Shown here: piece after piece, positions 49,653 through 61,978 of the stretch | How the letters are laid out: each line of letters starts with the position of its first letter | Numbering within the stretch: position 1 is the first letter of the stretch | NCBI RefSeq assembly: GCF_040954835.1 | Contig: NC_090711.1 | Location: 4,657,501-4,721,500 of the forward strand | Origin: Lepisosteus oculatus | Lineage: Eukaryota > Chordata > Actinopteri > Semionotiformes > Lepisosteidae | Direction of reading: 5' to 3' | Length of the DNA stretch: 64,000 nt | Notes under the pieces: model-generated | Told to the model about the DNA's origin: nothing | The model's database searches: none | The model's input: only the letters and a program-made list of their open reading frames with translations | Position numbers and translations under genes: made by a program

Positions 49653-52600
49653 ATGGTCAATAATCCAAAGTTTGAAAACACACTTCCTGCATGCTCAAAT
49701 TTCTTGTTGTTGGCATTGAAAACCAAATCAAATACTCATTTCAGCCAGACTTTAGTGGTCATTGTGATTTTAACCTGTATATGGCCCATAACCTGCTCTT
49801 TTAAAATTCCATTTCAGCCGAAGGTTGCACAAGAAAGACATGCAGGAAAATGCCGAGCACATTCCCATCAGATACAGGACATTTAAAACACCTAAAAGTG
49901 TTGCTTCAAATGGTCCTGAGTATGAAGCAGTCATTTGGGGTATCTTTTTCCAGCCACTGTTTCTCGATGAACCTATTTGTAATTGTTCCGGAAGTGTCCG
50001 AACTAGGGTTAGGGTTAGGTTTAGAACAACACCTAGGCATTTTGGGACGCCTCGGTTGTGATTTAGGTTGCATTTGGAATGCGGGAAGAGTGTTGCTTCG
50101 TTGTTTGCTCGAGATCGAAAATTGGCCCAATTTTGCCTTTTTTGATAAGCCGCGCGCCTGTCGAAAATGGTCAAAAATCCAAAGTTTGAAAACACACTTC
50201 CTGCATGCTCAAATTTCTTGTTGTTGGCATTGAAAACCAAATCGAATACTAATTTCAGCCAGACTTTAGTGGTCATTTTGATTTTAACCTGTATATGGCC
50301 CATAACCTGCTCTTTTGAAATACCATTCAGCCGAAGGTTGCACAAGAAAGAAATGCAGGAAAATGCCGAGCACATTCCCATCAGATACAGGACATTTAAA
50401 ACACCTACAAGTGTTGCTTCAAATGGTTCTGAGTATGAAGCAGTCATTTGGGGTATCTTTTTCCAGCCACTGTTTCTCGATGAACCTATTTGTAATTGTT
50501 CCGGAAGTGTCCGAACTAGGGTTAGGGTTAGGTTTAGAACAACACCTAGGCATTTTGGGACGCCTCGGTTGTGATTTAGGTTGCATTTGGAATGCGGGAA
50601 GAGTGTTGCTTCGTTGTTTCCTCGAGATCGAAAATTGGCCCAATTTTGCTTTTTTTGATAAGCCGCGCGCCTGTTGAAAATGGTCAAAAATCCAAAGTTT
50701 GAAAACACACTTCCTGCATGCTCAAATTTCTTGTTGTTGGCATTGAAAACCAAATCAAATACTCATTTTAGCCAGACTTTAGTGGTCATTGTGATTTTAA
50801 CCTGTAAATGGCCCATAACCTGCTCTTTTGAAATGCCATTTCAGCCGAAGGTTGCACAAGAAAGAAATGCAGGAAAATGCCGAGCACTTTCCCATCAGAT
50901 ACAGGACATTTAAAACACCTACAAGTGTTGCTTCAAATGGTTCTGAGTATGAAGCAGTCATTTGGGGTATCTTTTTCCAGCCACTGTTTCTCGATGAACC
51001 TATTTGTAATTGTTCCGGAAGTGTCCGAACTAGGGTTAGGGTTAGGTTTAGAACAACACCTAGGCATTTTGGGACGCCTCGGTTGTGATTTAGGTTGCAT
51101 TTGGAATGCGGGAAGAGTGTTGCTTCGTTGTTTGCTCGAGATCGAAAATTGGCCCAATTTTGCTTTTTTTGATAAGCCGCGCGCCTGTCGAAAATGGTCA
51201 AAAATCCAAAGTTTGAAAACACACTTCCTGCATGCTCAAATTTCTTGTTGTTGGCATTGAAAACCAAATCAAATACTCATTTCAGCCAGACTTTAGTGGT
51301 CATTGTGATTTTAACCTGTAAATGGCCCATAACCTGCTCTTTTGAAATGCCATTTCAGCCGAAGGTTGCACAAGAAAGAAATGCAGGAAAATGCCGAGCA
51401 CATTCCCATCAGATACAGGACATTTAAAACACCTACAAGTGTTGCTTCAAATGGTTCTGAGTATGAAGCAGTCATTTGGGGTATCTTTTTCCAGCCACTG
51501 TTTCTCGATGAACCTATTTGTAATTGTTCCGGAAGTGTCCGAACTAGGGTTAGGGTTAGGTTTAGAACAACACCTAGGCATTTTGGGACGCCTCGGTTGT
51601 GATTTAGGTTGCATTTGGAATGCGGGAAGAGTGTTGCTTCGTTGTTTGCTCGAGATCGAAAATTGGCCCAATTTTGCTTTTTTTGATAAGCCGCGCGCCT
51701 GTCGAAAATGGTCAAAAATCCAAAGTTTGAAAACACACTTCCTGCATGCTCAAATTTCTTGTTGTTGGCATTGAAAACCAAATCAAATACTCATTTTAGC
51801 CAGACTTTAGTGGTCAGTGTGATTTTAACCTGTAAATGGCCCATAACCTGCTTGTTTGAAATGCCATTTCAGCCGAAGGTTGCACAAGAAAGAAAAGCAG
51901 GAAAATGCCGAGCACATTCCCATCAGATACAGGACATTTAAAACACCTACAAGTGTTGCTTCAAATGGTTCTGAGTATGAAGCAGTCATTTGGGGTATCT
52001 TTTTCCAGCCACTGTTTCTCGATGAACGTATTTGTAATTGTTCTGGAAGTGTCCGAACTAGGGTTAGGGTTAGGTTTAGAACAACACCTAGGCATTTTGG
52101 GACGCCTCGGTTGTGATTTAGGTTGCATTTGGAATGCGGGAAGAGTGTTGCTTCGTTGTTTCCTCGAGATCGAAAATTGGCCCAATTTTGCTTTTTTTGA
52201 TAAGCCGCGCGCCTGTCGAAAATGGTCAAAAATCCAAAGTTTGAAAACACACTTCCTGCATGCTCAAATTTCTTGTTGTTGGCATTGAAAACCAAATCAA
52301 ATACTCATTTCAGCCAAACTTTAGTGGTCATTGTGATTTTAACCTGTAAATGGCCCATAACCTGCTCTTTTGAAATACCATTCAGCCGAAGGTTGCACAA
52401 GAAAGAAATGCAGGAAAATGCCGAGCACATTCCCATCAGATACAGGACATTTAAAACACCTACAAGTGTTGCTTCAAATGGTTCTGAGTATGAAGCAGTC
52501 ATTTGGGGTATCTTTTTCCAGCCACTGTTTCTCGATGAACGTATTTGTAATTGTTCTGGAAGTGTCCGAACTAGGGTTAGGGTTAGGTTTAGAACAACAC

Positions 52601-52734
52601 CTAGGCATTTTGGGACGCCTCGGTTGTGATTTAGGTTGCATTTGGAATGCGGGAAGAGTGTTGCTTCGTTGTTTCCTCGAGATCGAAAATTGGCCCAATT
52701 TTGCTTTTTTTGATAAGCCGCGCGCCTGTCGAAA
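49653..52734 (+). repeat. Higher-order block A, six monomers (3,082 bp)
   Basis: The units beginning 49653, 50167, 50680, 51194, 51708 and 52222 reappear in order, minus the one at 50680, as the next block. Private markers include 'caataatcc' at the block start, 'ttttaaaattccatttcag', 'cctaaaagtgttgcttc' and 'tggtcagtgtg' with 'cctgcttgtttg' in the unit at 51708. Confidence 0.85.
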
Positions 52735-55302
52735 ATGGTCAATAATCCAAAGTTTGAAAACACACTTCCTGCATGCTCAAATTTCTTGTTGTTGGCATTG
52801 AAAACCAAATCAAATACTCATTTCAGCCAGACTTTAGTGGTCATTGTGATTTTAACCTGTATATGGCCCATAACCTGCTCTTTTAAAATTCCATTTCAGC
52901 CGAAGGTTGCACAAGAAAGACATGCAGGAAAATGCCGAGCACATTCCCATCAGATACAGGACATTTAAAACACCTAAAAGTGTTGCTTCAAATGGTCCTG
53001 AGTATGAAGCAGTCATTTGGGGTATCTTTTTCCAGCCACTGTTTCTCGATGAACCTATTTGTAATTGTTCCGGAAGTGTCCGAACTAGGGTTAGGGTTAG
53101 GTTTAGAACAACACCTAGGCATTTTGGGACGCCTCGGTTGTGATTTAGGTTGCATTTGGAATGCGGGAAGAGTGTTGCTTCGTTGTTTGCTCGAGATCGA
53201 AAATTGGCCCAATTTTGCCTTTTTTGATAAGCCGCGCGCCTGTCGAAAATGGTCAAAAATCCAAAGTTTGAAAACACACTTCCTGCATGCTCAAATTTCT
53301 TGTTGTTGGCATTGAAAACCAAATCGAATACTAATTTCAGCCAGACTTTAGTGGTCATTTTGATTTTAACCTGTATATGGCCCATAACCTGCTCTTTTGA
53401 AATACCATTCAGCCGAAGGTTGCACAAGAAAGAAATGCAGGAAAATGCCGAGCACATTCCCATCAGATACAGGACATTTAAAACACCTACAAGTGTTGCT
53501 TCAAATGGTTCTGAGTATGAAGCAGTCATTTGGGGTATCTTTTTCCAGCCACTGTTTCTCGATGAACCTATTTGTAATTGTTCCGGAAGTGTCCGAACTA
53601 GGGTTAGGGTTAGGTTTAGAACAACACCTAGGCATTTTGGGACGCCTCGGTTGTGATTTAGGTTGCATTTGGAATGCGGGAAGAGTGTTGCTTCGTTGTT
53701 TGCTCGAGATCGAAAATTGGCCCAATTTTGCTTTTTTTGATAAGCCGCGCGCCTGTCGAAAATGGTCAAAAATCCAAAGTTTGAAAACACACTTCCTGCA
53801 TGCTCAAATTTCTTGTTGTTGGCATTGAAAACCAAATCAAATACTCATTTCAGCCAGACTTTAGTGGTCATTGTGATTTTAACCTGTAAATGGCCCATAA
53901 CCTGCTCTTTTGAAATGCCATTTCAGCCGAAGGTTGCACAAGAAAGAAATGCAGGAAAATGCCGAGCACATTCCCATCAGATACAGGACATTTAAAACAC
54001 CTACAAGTGTTGCTTCAAATGGTTCTGAGTATGAAGCAGTCATTTGGGGTATCTTTTTCCAGCCACTGTTTCTCGATGAACCTATTTGTAATTGTTCCGG
54101 AAGTGTCCGAACTAGGGTTAGGGTTAGGTTTAGAACAACACCTAGGCATTTTGGGACGCCTCGGTTGTGATTTAGGTTGCATTTGGAATGCGGGAAGAGT
54201 GTTGCTTCGTTGTTTGCTCGAGATCGAAAATTGGCCCAATTTTGCTTTTTTTGATAAGCCGCGCGCCTGTCGAAAATGGTCAAAAATCCAAAGTTTGAAA
54301 ACACACTTCCTGCATGCTCAAATTTCTTGTTGTTGGCATTGAAAACCAAATCAAATACTCATTTTAGCCAGACTTTAGTGGTCAGTGTGATTTTAACCTG
54401 TAAATGGCCCATAACCTGCTTGTTTGAAATGCCATTTCAGCCGAAGGTTGCACAAGAAAGAAAAGCAGGAAAATGCCGAGCACATTCCCATCAGATACAG
54501 GACATTTAAAACACCTACAAGTGTTGCTTCAAATGGTTCTGAGTATGAAGCAGTCATTTGGGGTATCTTTTTCCAGCCACTGTTTCTCGATGAACGTATT
54601 TGTAATTGTTCTGGAAGTGTCCGAACTAGGGTTAGGGTTAGGTTTAGAACAACACCTAGGCATTTTGGGACGCCTCGGTTGTGATTTAGGTTGCATTTGG
54701 AATGCGGGAAGAGTGTTGCTTCGTTGTTTCCTCGAGATCGAAAATTGGCCCAATTTTGCTTTTTTTGATAAGCCGCGCGCCTGTCGAAAATGGTCAAAAA
54801 TCCAAAGTTTGAAAACACACTTCCTGCATGCTCAAATTTCTTGTTGTTGGCATTGAAAACCAAATCAAATACTCATTTCAGCCAAACTTTAGTGGTCATT
54901 GTGATTTTAACCTGTAAATGGCCCATAACCTGCTCTTTTGAAATACCATTCAGCCGAAGGTTGCACAAGAAAGAAATGCAGGAAAATGCCGAGCACATTC
55001 CCATCAGATACAGGACATTTAAAACACCTACAAGTGTTGCTTCAAATGGTTCTGAGTATGAAGCAGTCATTTGGGGTATCTTTTTCCAGCCACTGTTTCT
55101 CGATGAACGTATTTGTAATTGTTCTGGAAGTGTCCGAACTAGGGTTAGGGTTAGGTTTAGAACAACACCTAGGCATTTTGGGACGCCTCGGTTGTGATTT
55201 AGGTTGCATTTGGAATGCGGGAAGAGTGTTGCTTCGTTGTTTCCTCGAGATCGAAAATTGGCCCAATTTTGCTTTTTTTGATAAGCCGCGCGCCTGTCGA
55301 AA
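52735..55302 (+). repeat. Higher-order block A', five monomers (2,568 bp)
   Basis: Units at 52735, 53249, 53762, 54276 and 54790 match units at 49653, 50167, 51194, 51708 and 52222 at the private markers. The counterpart of 50680 is missing, so one monomer was gained or lost after the block duplicated. The unit at 53249 differs from 50167 at the TTCCTCGAG/TTGCTCGAG site. Confidence 0.85.
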
Positions 55303-58300
55303 ATGGTCAAAAATCCAAAGTTTGAAAACACACTTCCTGCATGCTCAAATTTCTTGTTGTTGGCATTGAAAACCAAATCAAATACTCATTTCAGCCAAAC
55401 TTTAGTGGTCATTGTGATTTTAACCTGTAAATGGCCCATAACCTGCTCTTTTGAAATACCATTCAGCCGAAGGTTGCACGAGAAAGAAATGCAGGAAAAT
55501 GCCGAGCACATTCCCATCAGATACAGGACATTTAAAACACCTACAAGTGTTGCTTCAAATGGTTCTGAGTATGAAGCAGTCATTTGGGGTATCTTTTTCC
55601 AGCCACTGTTTCTCGATGAACCTATTTGTAATTGTTCCGGAAGTGTCCGAACTAGGGTTAGGGTTAGGTTTAGAACAACACCTAGGCATTTTGGGACGCC
55701 TCGGTTGTGATTTAGGTTGCATTTGGAATGCGGGAAGAGTGTTGCTTCGTTGTTTGCTCGAGATCGAAAATTGGCCCAATTTTGCTTTTTTTGATAAGCC
55801 GCGCGCCTGTCGAAAATGGTCAAAAATCCAAAGTTTGAAAACACACTTCCTGCATGCTCAAATTTCTTGTTGTTGGCATTGAAAACCAAATCAAATACTC
55901 ATTTCAGCCAGACTTTAGTGGTCATTGTGATTTTAACCTGTAAATGGCCCATAACCTGCTCTTTTGAAATGCCATTTCAGCCGAAGGTTGCACAAGAAAG
56001 AAATGCAGGAAAATGCCGAGCACATTCCCATCAGATACAGGACATTTAAAACACCTACAAGTGTTGCTTCAAATGGTTCTGAGTATGAAGCAGTCATTTG
56101 GGGTATCTTTTTCCAGCCACTGTTTCTCGATGAACCTATTTGTAATTGTTCCGGAAGTGTCCGAACTAGGGTTAGGGTTAGGTTTAGAACAACACCTAGG
56201 CATTTTGGGACGCCTCGGTTGTGATTTAGGTTGCATTTGGAATGCGGGAAGAGTGTTGCTTCGTTGTTTGCTCGAGATCGAAAATTGGCCCAATTTTGCT
56301 TTTTTTGATAAGCCGCGCGCCTGTCGAAAATGGTCAAAAATCCAAAGTTTGAAAACACACTTCCTGCATGCTCAAATTTCTTGTTGTTGGCATTGAAAAC
56401 CAAATCAAATACTCATTTCAGCCAGACTTTAGTGGTCATTGTGATTTTAACCTGTAAATGGCCCATAACGTGCTCTTTTGAAATGCCATTTCAGCCGAAG
56501 GTTGCACAAGAAAGAAATGCAGGAAAATGCCGAGCACATTCCCATCAGATACAGGACATTTAAAACACCTACAAGTGTTGCTTCAAATGGTTCTGAGTAT
56601 GAAGCAGTCATTTGGGGTATCTTTTTCCAGCCACTGTTTCTCGATGAACGTATTTGTAATTGTTCTGGAAGTGTCCGAACTAGGGTTAGGGTTAGGTTTA
56701 GAACAACACCTAGGCATTTTGGGACGCCTCGGTTGTGATTTAGGTTGCATTTGGAATGCGGGAAGAGTGTTGCTTCGTTGTTTCCTCGAGATCGAAAATT
56801 GGCCCAATTTTGCTTTTTTTGATAAGCCGCGCGCCTGTCGAAAATGGTCAAAAATCCAAAGTTTGAAAACACACTTCCTGCATGCTCAAATTTCTTGTTG
56901 TTGGCATTGAAAACCAAATCAAATACTCATTTCAGCCAAACTTTAGTGGTCATTGTGATTTTAACCTGTAAATGGCCCATAACCTGCTCTTTTGAAATAC
57001 CATTCAGCCGAAGGTTGCACAAGAAAGAAATGCAGGAAAATGCCGAGCACATTCCCATCAGATACAGGACATTTAAAACACCTACAAGTGTTGCTTCAAA
57101 TGGTTCTGAGTATGAAGCAGTCATTTGGGGTATCTTTTTCCAGCCACTGTTTCTCGATGAACGTATTTGTAATTGTTCTGGAAGTGTCCGAACTAGGGTT
57201 AGGGTTAGGTTTAGAACAACACCTAGGCATTTTGGGACGCCTCGGTTGTGATTTAGGTTGCATTTGGAATGCGGGAAGAGTGTTGCTTCGTTGTTTGCTC
57301 GAGATCGAAAATTGGCCCAATTTTGCTTTTTTTGATAAGCCGCGCGCCTGTCGAAAATGGTCAAAAATCCAAAGTTTGAAAACACACTTCCTGCATGCTC
57401 AAATTTCTTGTTGTTGGCATTGAAAACCAAATCAAATACTCATTTCAGCCAGACTTTAGTGGTCATTGTGATTTTAACCTGTAAATGGCCCATAACCTGC
57501 TCTTTTGAAATGCCATTTCAGCCGAAGGTTGCACAAGAAAGAAATGCAGGAAAATGCCGAGCACTTTCCCATCAGATACAGGACATTTAAAACACCTACA
57601 AGTGTTGCTTCAAATGGTTCTGAGTATGAAGCAGTCATTTGGGGTATCTTTTTCCAGCCACTGTTTCTCGATGAACCTATTTGTAATTGTTCCGGAAGTG
57701 TCCGAACTAGGGTTAGGGTTAGGTTTAGAACAACACCTAGGCATTTTGGGACGCCTCGGTTGTGATTTAGGTTGCATTTGGAATGCGGGAAGAGTGTTGC
57801 TTCGTTGTTTGCTCGAGATCGAAAATTGGCCCAATTTTGCTTTTTTTGATAAGCCGCGCGCCTGTCGAAAATGGTCAAAAATCCAAAGTTTGAAAACACA
57901 CTTCCTGCATGCTCAAATTTCTTGTTGTTGGCATTGAAAACCAAATCAAATACTCATTTCAGCCAGACTTTAGTGGTCATTGTGATTTTAACCTGTAAAT
58001 GGCCCATAACCTGCTCTTTTGAAATGCCATTTCAGCCGAAGGTTGCACAAGAAAGAAATGCAGGAAAATGCCGAGCACTTTCCCATCAGATACAGGACAT
58101 TTAAAACACCTACAAGTGTTGCTTCAAATGGTTCTGAGTATGAAGCAGTCATTTGGGGTATCTTTTTCCAGCCACTGTTTCTCGATGAACCTATTTGTAA
58201 TTGTTCCGGAAGTGTCCGAACTAGGGTTAGGGTTAGGTTTAGAACAACACCTAGGCATTTTGGGACGCCTCGGTTGTGATTTAGGTTGCATTTGGAATGC

Positions 58301-58898
58301 GGGAAGAGTGTTGCTTCGTTGTTTGCTCGAGATCGAAAATTGGCCCAATTTTGCTTTTTTTGATAAGCCGCGCGCTTGTCGAAAATGGTCAAAAATCCAA
58401 AGTTTGAAAACACACTTCCTGCATGCTCAAATTTCTTGTTGTTGGCATTGAAAACCAAATCAAATACTCATTTCAGCCAGACTTTAGTGGTCATTGTGAT
58501 TTTAACCTGTAAATGGCCCATAACCTGCTCTTTTGAAATGCCATTTCAGCCGAAGGTTGCACAAGAAAGAAATGCAGGAAAATGCCGAGCACATTCCCAT
58601 CAGATACAGGACATTTAAAACACCTACAAGTGTTGCTTCAAATGGTTCTGAGTATGAAGCAGTCATTTGGGGTATCTTTTTCCAGCCACTGTTTCTCGAT
58701 GAACGTATTTGTAATTGTTCTGGAAGTGTCCGAACTAGGGTTAGGGTTAGGTTTAGAACAACACCTAGGCATTTTGGGACGCCTCGGTTGTGATTTAGGT
58801 TGCATTTGGAATGCGGGAAGAGTGTTGCTTCGTTGTTTCCTCAAGATCGAAAATTGGCCCAATTTTGCTTTTTTTGATAAGCCGCGCGCCTGTCGAAA

Positions 58899-60438
58899 AT
58901 GGTCAAAAATCCAAAGTTTGAAAACACACTTCCTGCATGCTCAAATTTCTTGTTGTTGGCATTGAAAACCAAATCAAATACTCATTTCAGCCAAACTTTA
59001 GTGGTCATTGTGATTTTAACCTGTAAATGGCCCATAACCTGCTCTTTTGAAATACCATTCAGCCGAAGGTTGCACGAGAAAGAAATGCAGGAAAATGCCG
59101 AGCACATTCCCATCAGATACAGGACATTTAAAACACCTACAAGTGTTGCTTCAAATGGTTCTGAGTATGAAGCAGTCATTTGGGGTATCTTTTTCCAGCC
59201 ACTGTTTCTCGATGAACCTATTTGTAATTGTTCCGGAAGTGTCCGAACTAGGGTTAGGGTTAGGTTTAGAACAACACCTAGGCATTTTGGGACGCCTCGG
59301 TTGTGATTTAGGTTGCATTTGGAATGCGGGAAGAGTGTTGCTTCGTTGTTTGCTCGAGATCGAAAATTGGCCCAATTTTGCTTTTTTTGATAAGCCGCGC
59401 GCCTGTCGAAAATGGTCAAAAATCCAAAGTTTGAAAACACACTTCCTGCATGCTCAAATTTCTTGTTGTTGGCATTGAAAACCAAATCAAATACTCATTT
59501 CAGCCAGACTTTAGTGGTCATTGTGATTTTAACCTGTAAATGGCCCATAACCTGCTCTTTTGAAATGCCATTTCAGCCGAAGGTTGCACAAGAAAGAAAT
59601 GCAGGAAAATGCCGAGCACATTCCCATCAGATACAGGACATTTAAAACACCTACAAGTGTTGCTTCAAATGGTTCTGAGTATGAAGCAGTCATTTGGGGT
59701 ATCTTTTTCCAGCCACTGTTTCTCGATGAACGTATTTGTAATTGTTCTGGAAGTGTCCGAACTAGGGTTAGGGTTAGGTTTAGAACAACACCTAGGCATT
59801 TTGGGACGCCTCGGTTGTGATTTAGGTTGCATTTGGAATGCGGGAAGAGTGTTGCTTCGTTGTTTGCTCGAGATCGAAAATTGGCCCAATTTTGCTTTTT
59901 TTGATAAGCCGCGCGCCTGTCGAAAATGGTCAAAAATCCAAAGTTTGAAAACACACTTCCTGCATGCTCAAATTTCTTGTTGTTGGCATTGAAAACCAAA
60001 TCAAATACTCATTTCAGCCAAACTTTAGTGGTCATTGTGATTTTAACCTGTAAATGGCCCATAACCTGCTCTTTTGAAATACCATTCAGCCGAAGGTTGC
60101 ACAAGAAAGAAATGCAGGAAAATGCCGAGCACATTCCCATCAGATACAGGACATTTAAAACACCTACAAGTGTTGCTTCAAATGGTTCTGAGTATGAAGC
60201 AGTCATTTGGGGTATCTTTTTCCAGCCACTGTTTCTCGATGAACGTATTTGTAATTGTTCTGGAAGTGTCCGAACTAGGGTTAGGGTTAGGTTTAGAACA
60301 ACACCTAGGCATTTTGGGACGCCTCGGTTGTGATTTAGGTTGCATTTGGAATGCGGGAAGAGTGTTGCTTCGTTGTTTCCTCGAGATCGAAAATTGGCCC
60401 AATTTTGCTTTTTTTGATAAGCCGCGCGCCTGTCGAAA
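58899..60438 (+). repeat. Higher-order block B, three monomers (1,540 bp)
   Basis: Units at 58899, 59412 and 59926 have the marker states: 513-type with 'gcacgagaaag' and GAACCTATT; 514-type with GAACGTATT and TTGCTCGAG; 513-type with GAACGTATT and TTCCTCGAG. The same order follows immediately as the next block. Confidence 0.85.
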
Positions 60439-61978
60439 ATGGTCAAAAATCCAAAGTTTGAAAACACACTTCCTGCATGCTCAAATTTCTTGTTGTTGGC
60501 ATTGAAAACCAAATCAAATACTCATTTCAGCCAAACTTTAGTGGTCATTGTGATTTTAACCTGTAAATGGCCCATAACCTGCTCTTTTGAAATACCATTC
60601 AGCCGAAGGTTGCACGAGAAAGAAATGCAGGAAAATGCCGAGCACATTCCCATCAGATACAGGACATTTAAAACACCTACAAGTGTTGCTTCAAATGGTT
60701 CTGAGTATGAAGCAGTCATTTGGGGTATCTTTTTCCAGCCACTGTTTCTCGATGAACCTATTTGTAATTGTTCCGGAAGTGTCCGAACTAGGGTTAGGGT
60801 TAGGTTTAGAACAACACCTAGGCATTTTGGGACGCCTCGGTTGTGATTTAGGTTGCATTTGGAATGCGGGAAGAGTGTTGCTTCGTTGTTTGCTCGAGAT
60901 CGAAAATTGGCCCAATTTTGCTTTTTTTGATAAGCCGCGCGCCTGTCGAAAATGGTCAAAAATCCAAAGTTTGAAAACACACTTCCTGCATGCTCAAATT
61001 TCTTGTTGTTGGCATTGAAAACCAAATCAAATACTCATTTCAGCCAGACTTTAGTGGTCATTGTGATTTTAACCTGTAAATGGCCCATAACCTGCTCTTT
61101 TGAAATGCCATTTCAGCCGAAGGTTGCACAAGAAAGAAATGCAGGAAAATGCCGAGCACATTCCCATCAGATACAGGACATTTAAAACACCTACAAGTGT
61201 TGCTTCAAATGGTTCTGAGTATGAAGCAGTCATTTGGGGTATCTTTTTCCAGCCACTGTTTCTCGATGAACGTATTTGTAATTGTTCTGGAAGTGTCCGA
61301 ACTAGGGTTAGGGTTAGGTTTAGAACAACACCTAGGCATTTTGGGACGCCTCGGTTGTGATTTAGGTTGCATTTGGAATGCGGGAAGAGTGTTGCTTCGT
61401 TGTTTGCTCGAGATCGAAAATTGGCCCAATTTTGCTTTTTTTGATAAGCCGCGCGCCTGTCGAAAATGGTCAAAAATCCAAAGTTTGAAAACACACTTCC
61501 TGCATGCTCAAATTTCTTGTTGTTGGCATTGAAAACCAAATCAAATACTCATTTCAGCCAAACTTTAGTGGTCATTGTGATTTTAACCTGTAAATGGCCC
61601 ATAACCTGCTCTTTTGAAATACCATTCAGCCGAAGGTTGCACAAGAAAGAAATGCAGGAAAATGCCGAGCACATTCCCATCAGATACAGGACATTTAAAA
61701 CACCTACAAGTGTTGCTTCAAATGGTTCTGAGTATGAAGCAGTCATTTGGGGTATCTTTTTCCAGCCACTGTTTCTCGATGAACGTATTTGTAATTGTTC
61801 TGGAAGTGTCCGAACTAGGGTTAGGGTTAGGTTTAGAACAACACCTAGGCATTTTGGGACGCCTCGGTTGTGATTTAGGTTGCATTTGGAATGCGGGAAG
61901 AGTGTTGCTTCGTTGTTTCCTCGAGATCGAAAATTGGCCCAATTTTGCTTTTTTTGATAAGCCGCGCGCCTGTCGAAA
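60439..61978 (+). repeat. Higher-order block B', three monomers (1,540 bp)
   Basis: Tandem copy of 58,899-60,438. All diagnostic sites I checked are in the same state in the three corresponding units, so this is probably the youngest duplication in the window. Confidence 0.85.

Noticed and set aside
50060..50100. CENP-B box in the monomer
   Set aside because: The stretch GCATTTGGAATGCGGGA has the A..CGGG half of the box but lacks the TTCG half; no full match was found.
50161..50195. Phased A-tracts giving intrinsic DNA curvature at the monomer start
   Set aside because: Tract centres are spaced about 9.5, 7 and 8.5 bases, which is not well phased with the helix; a curvature calculation would be needed.
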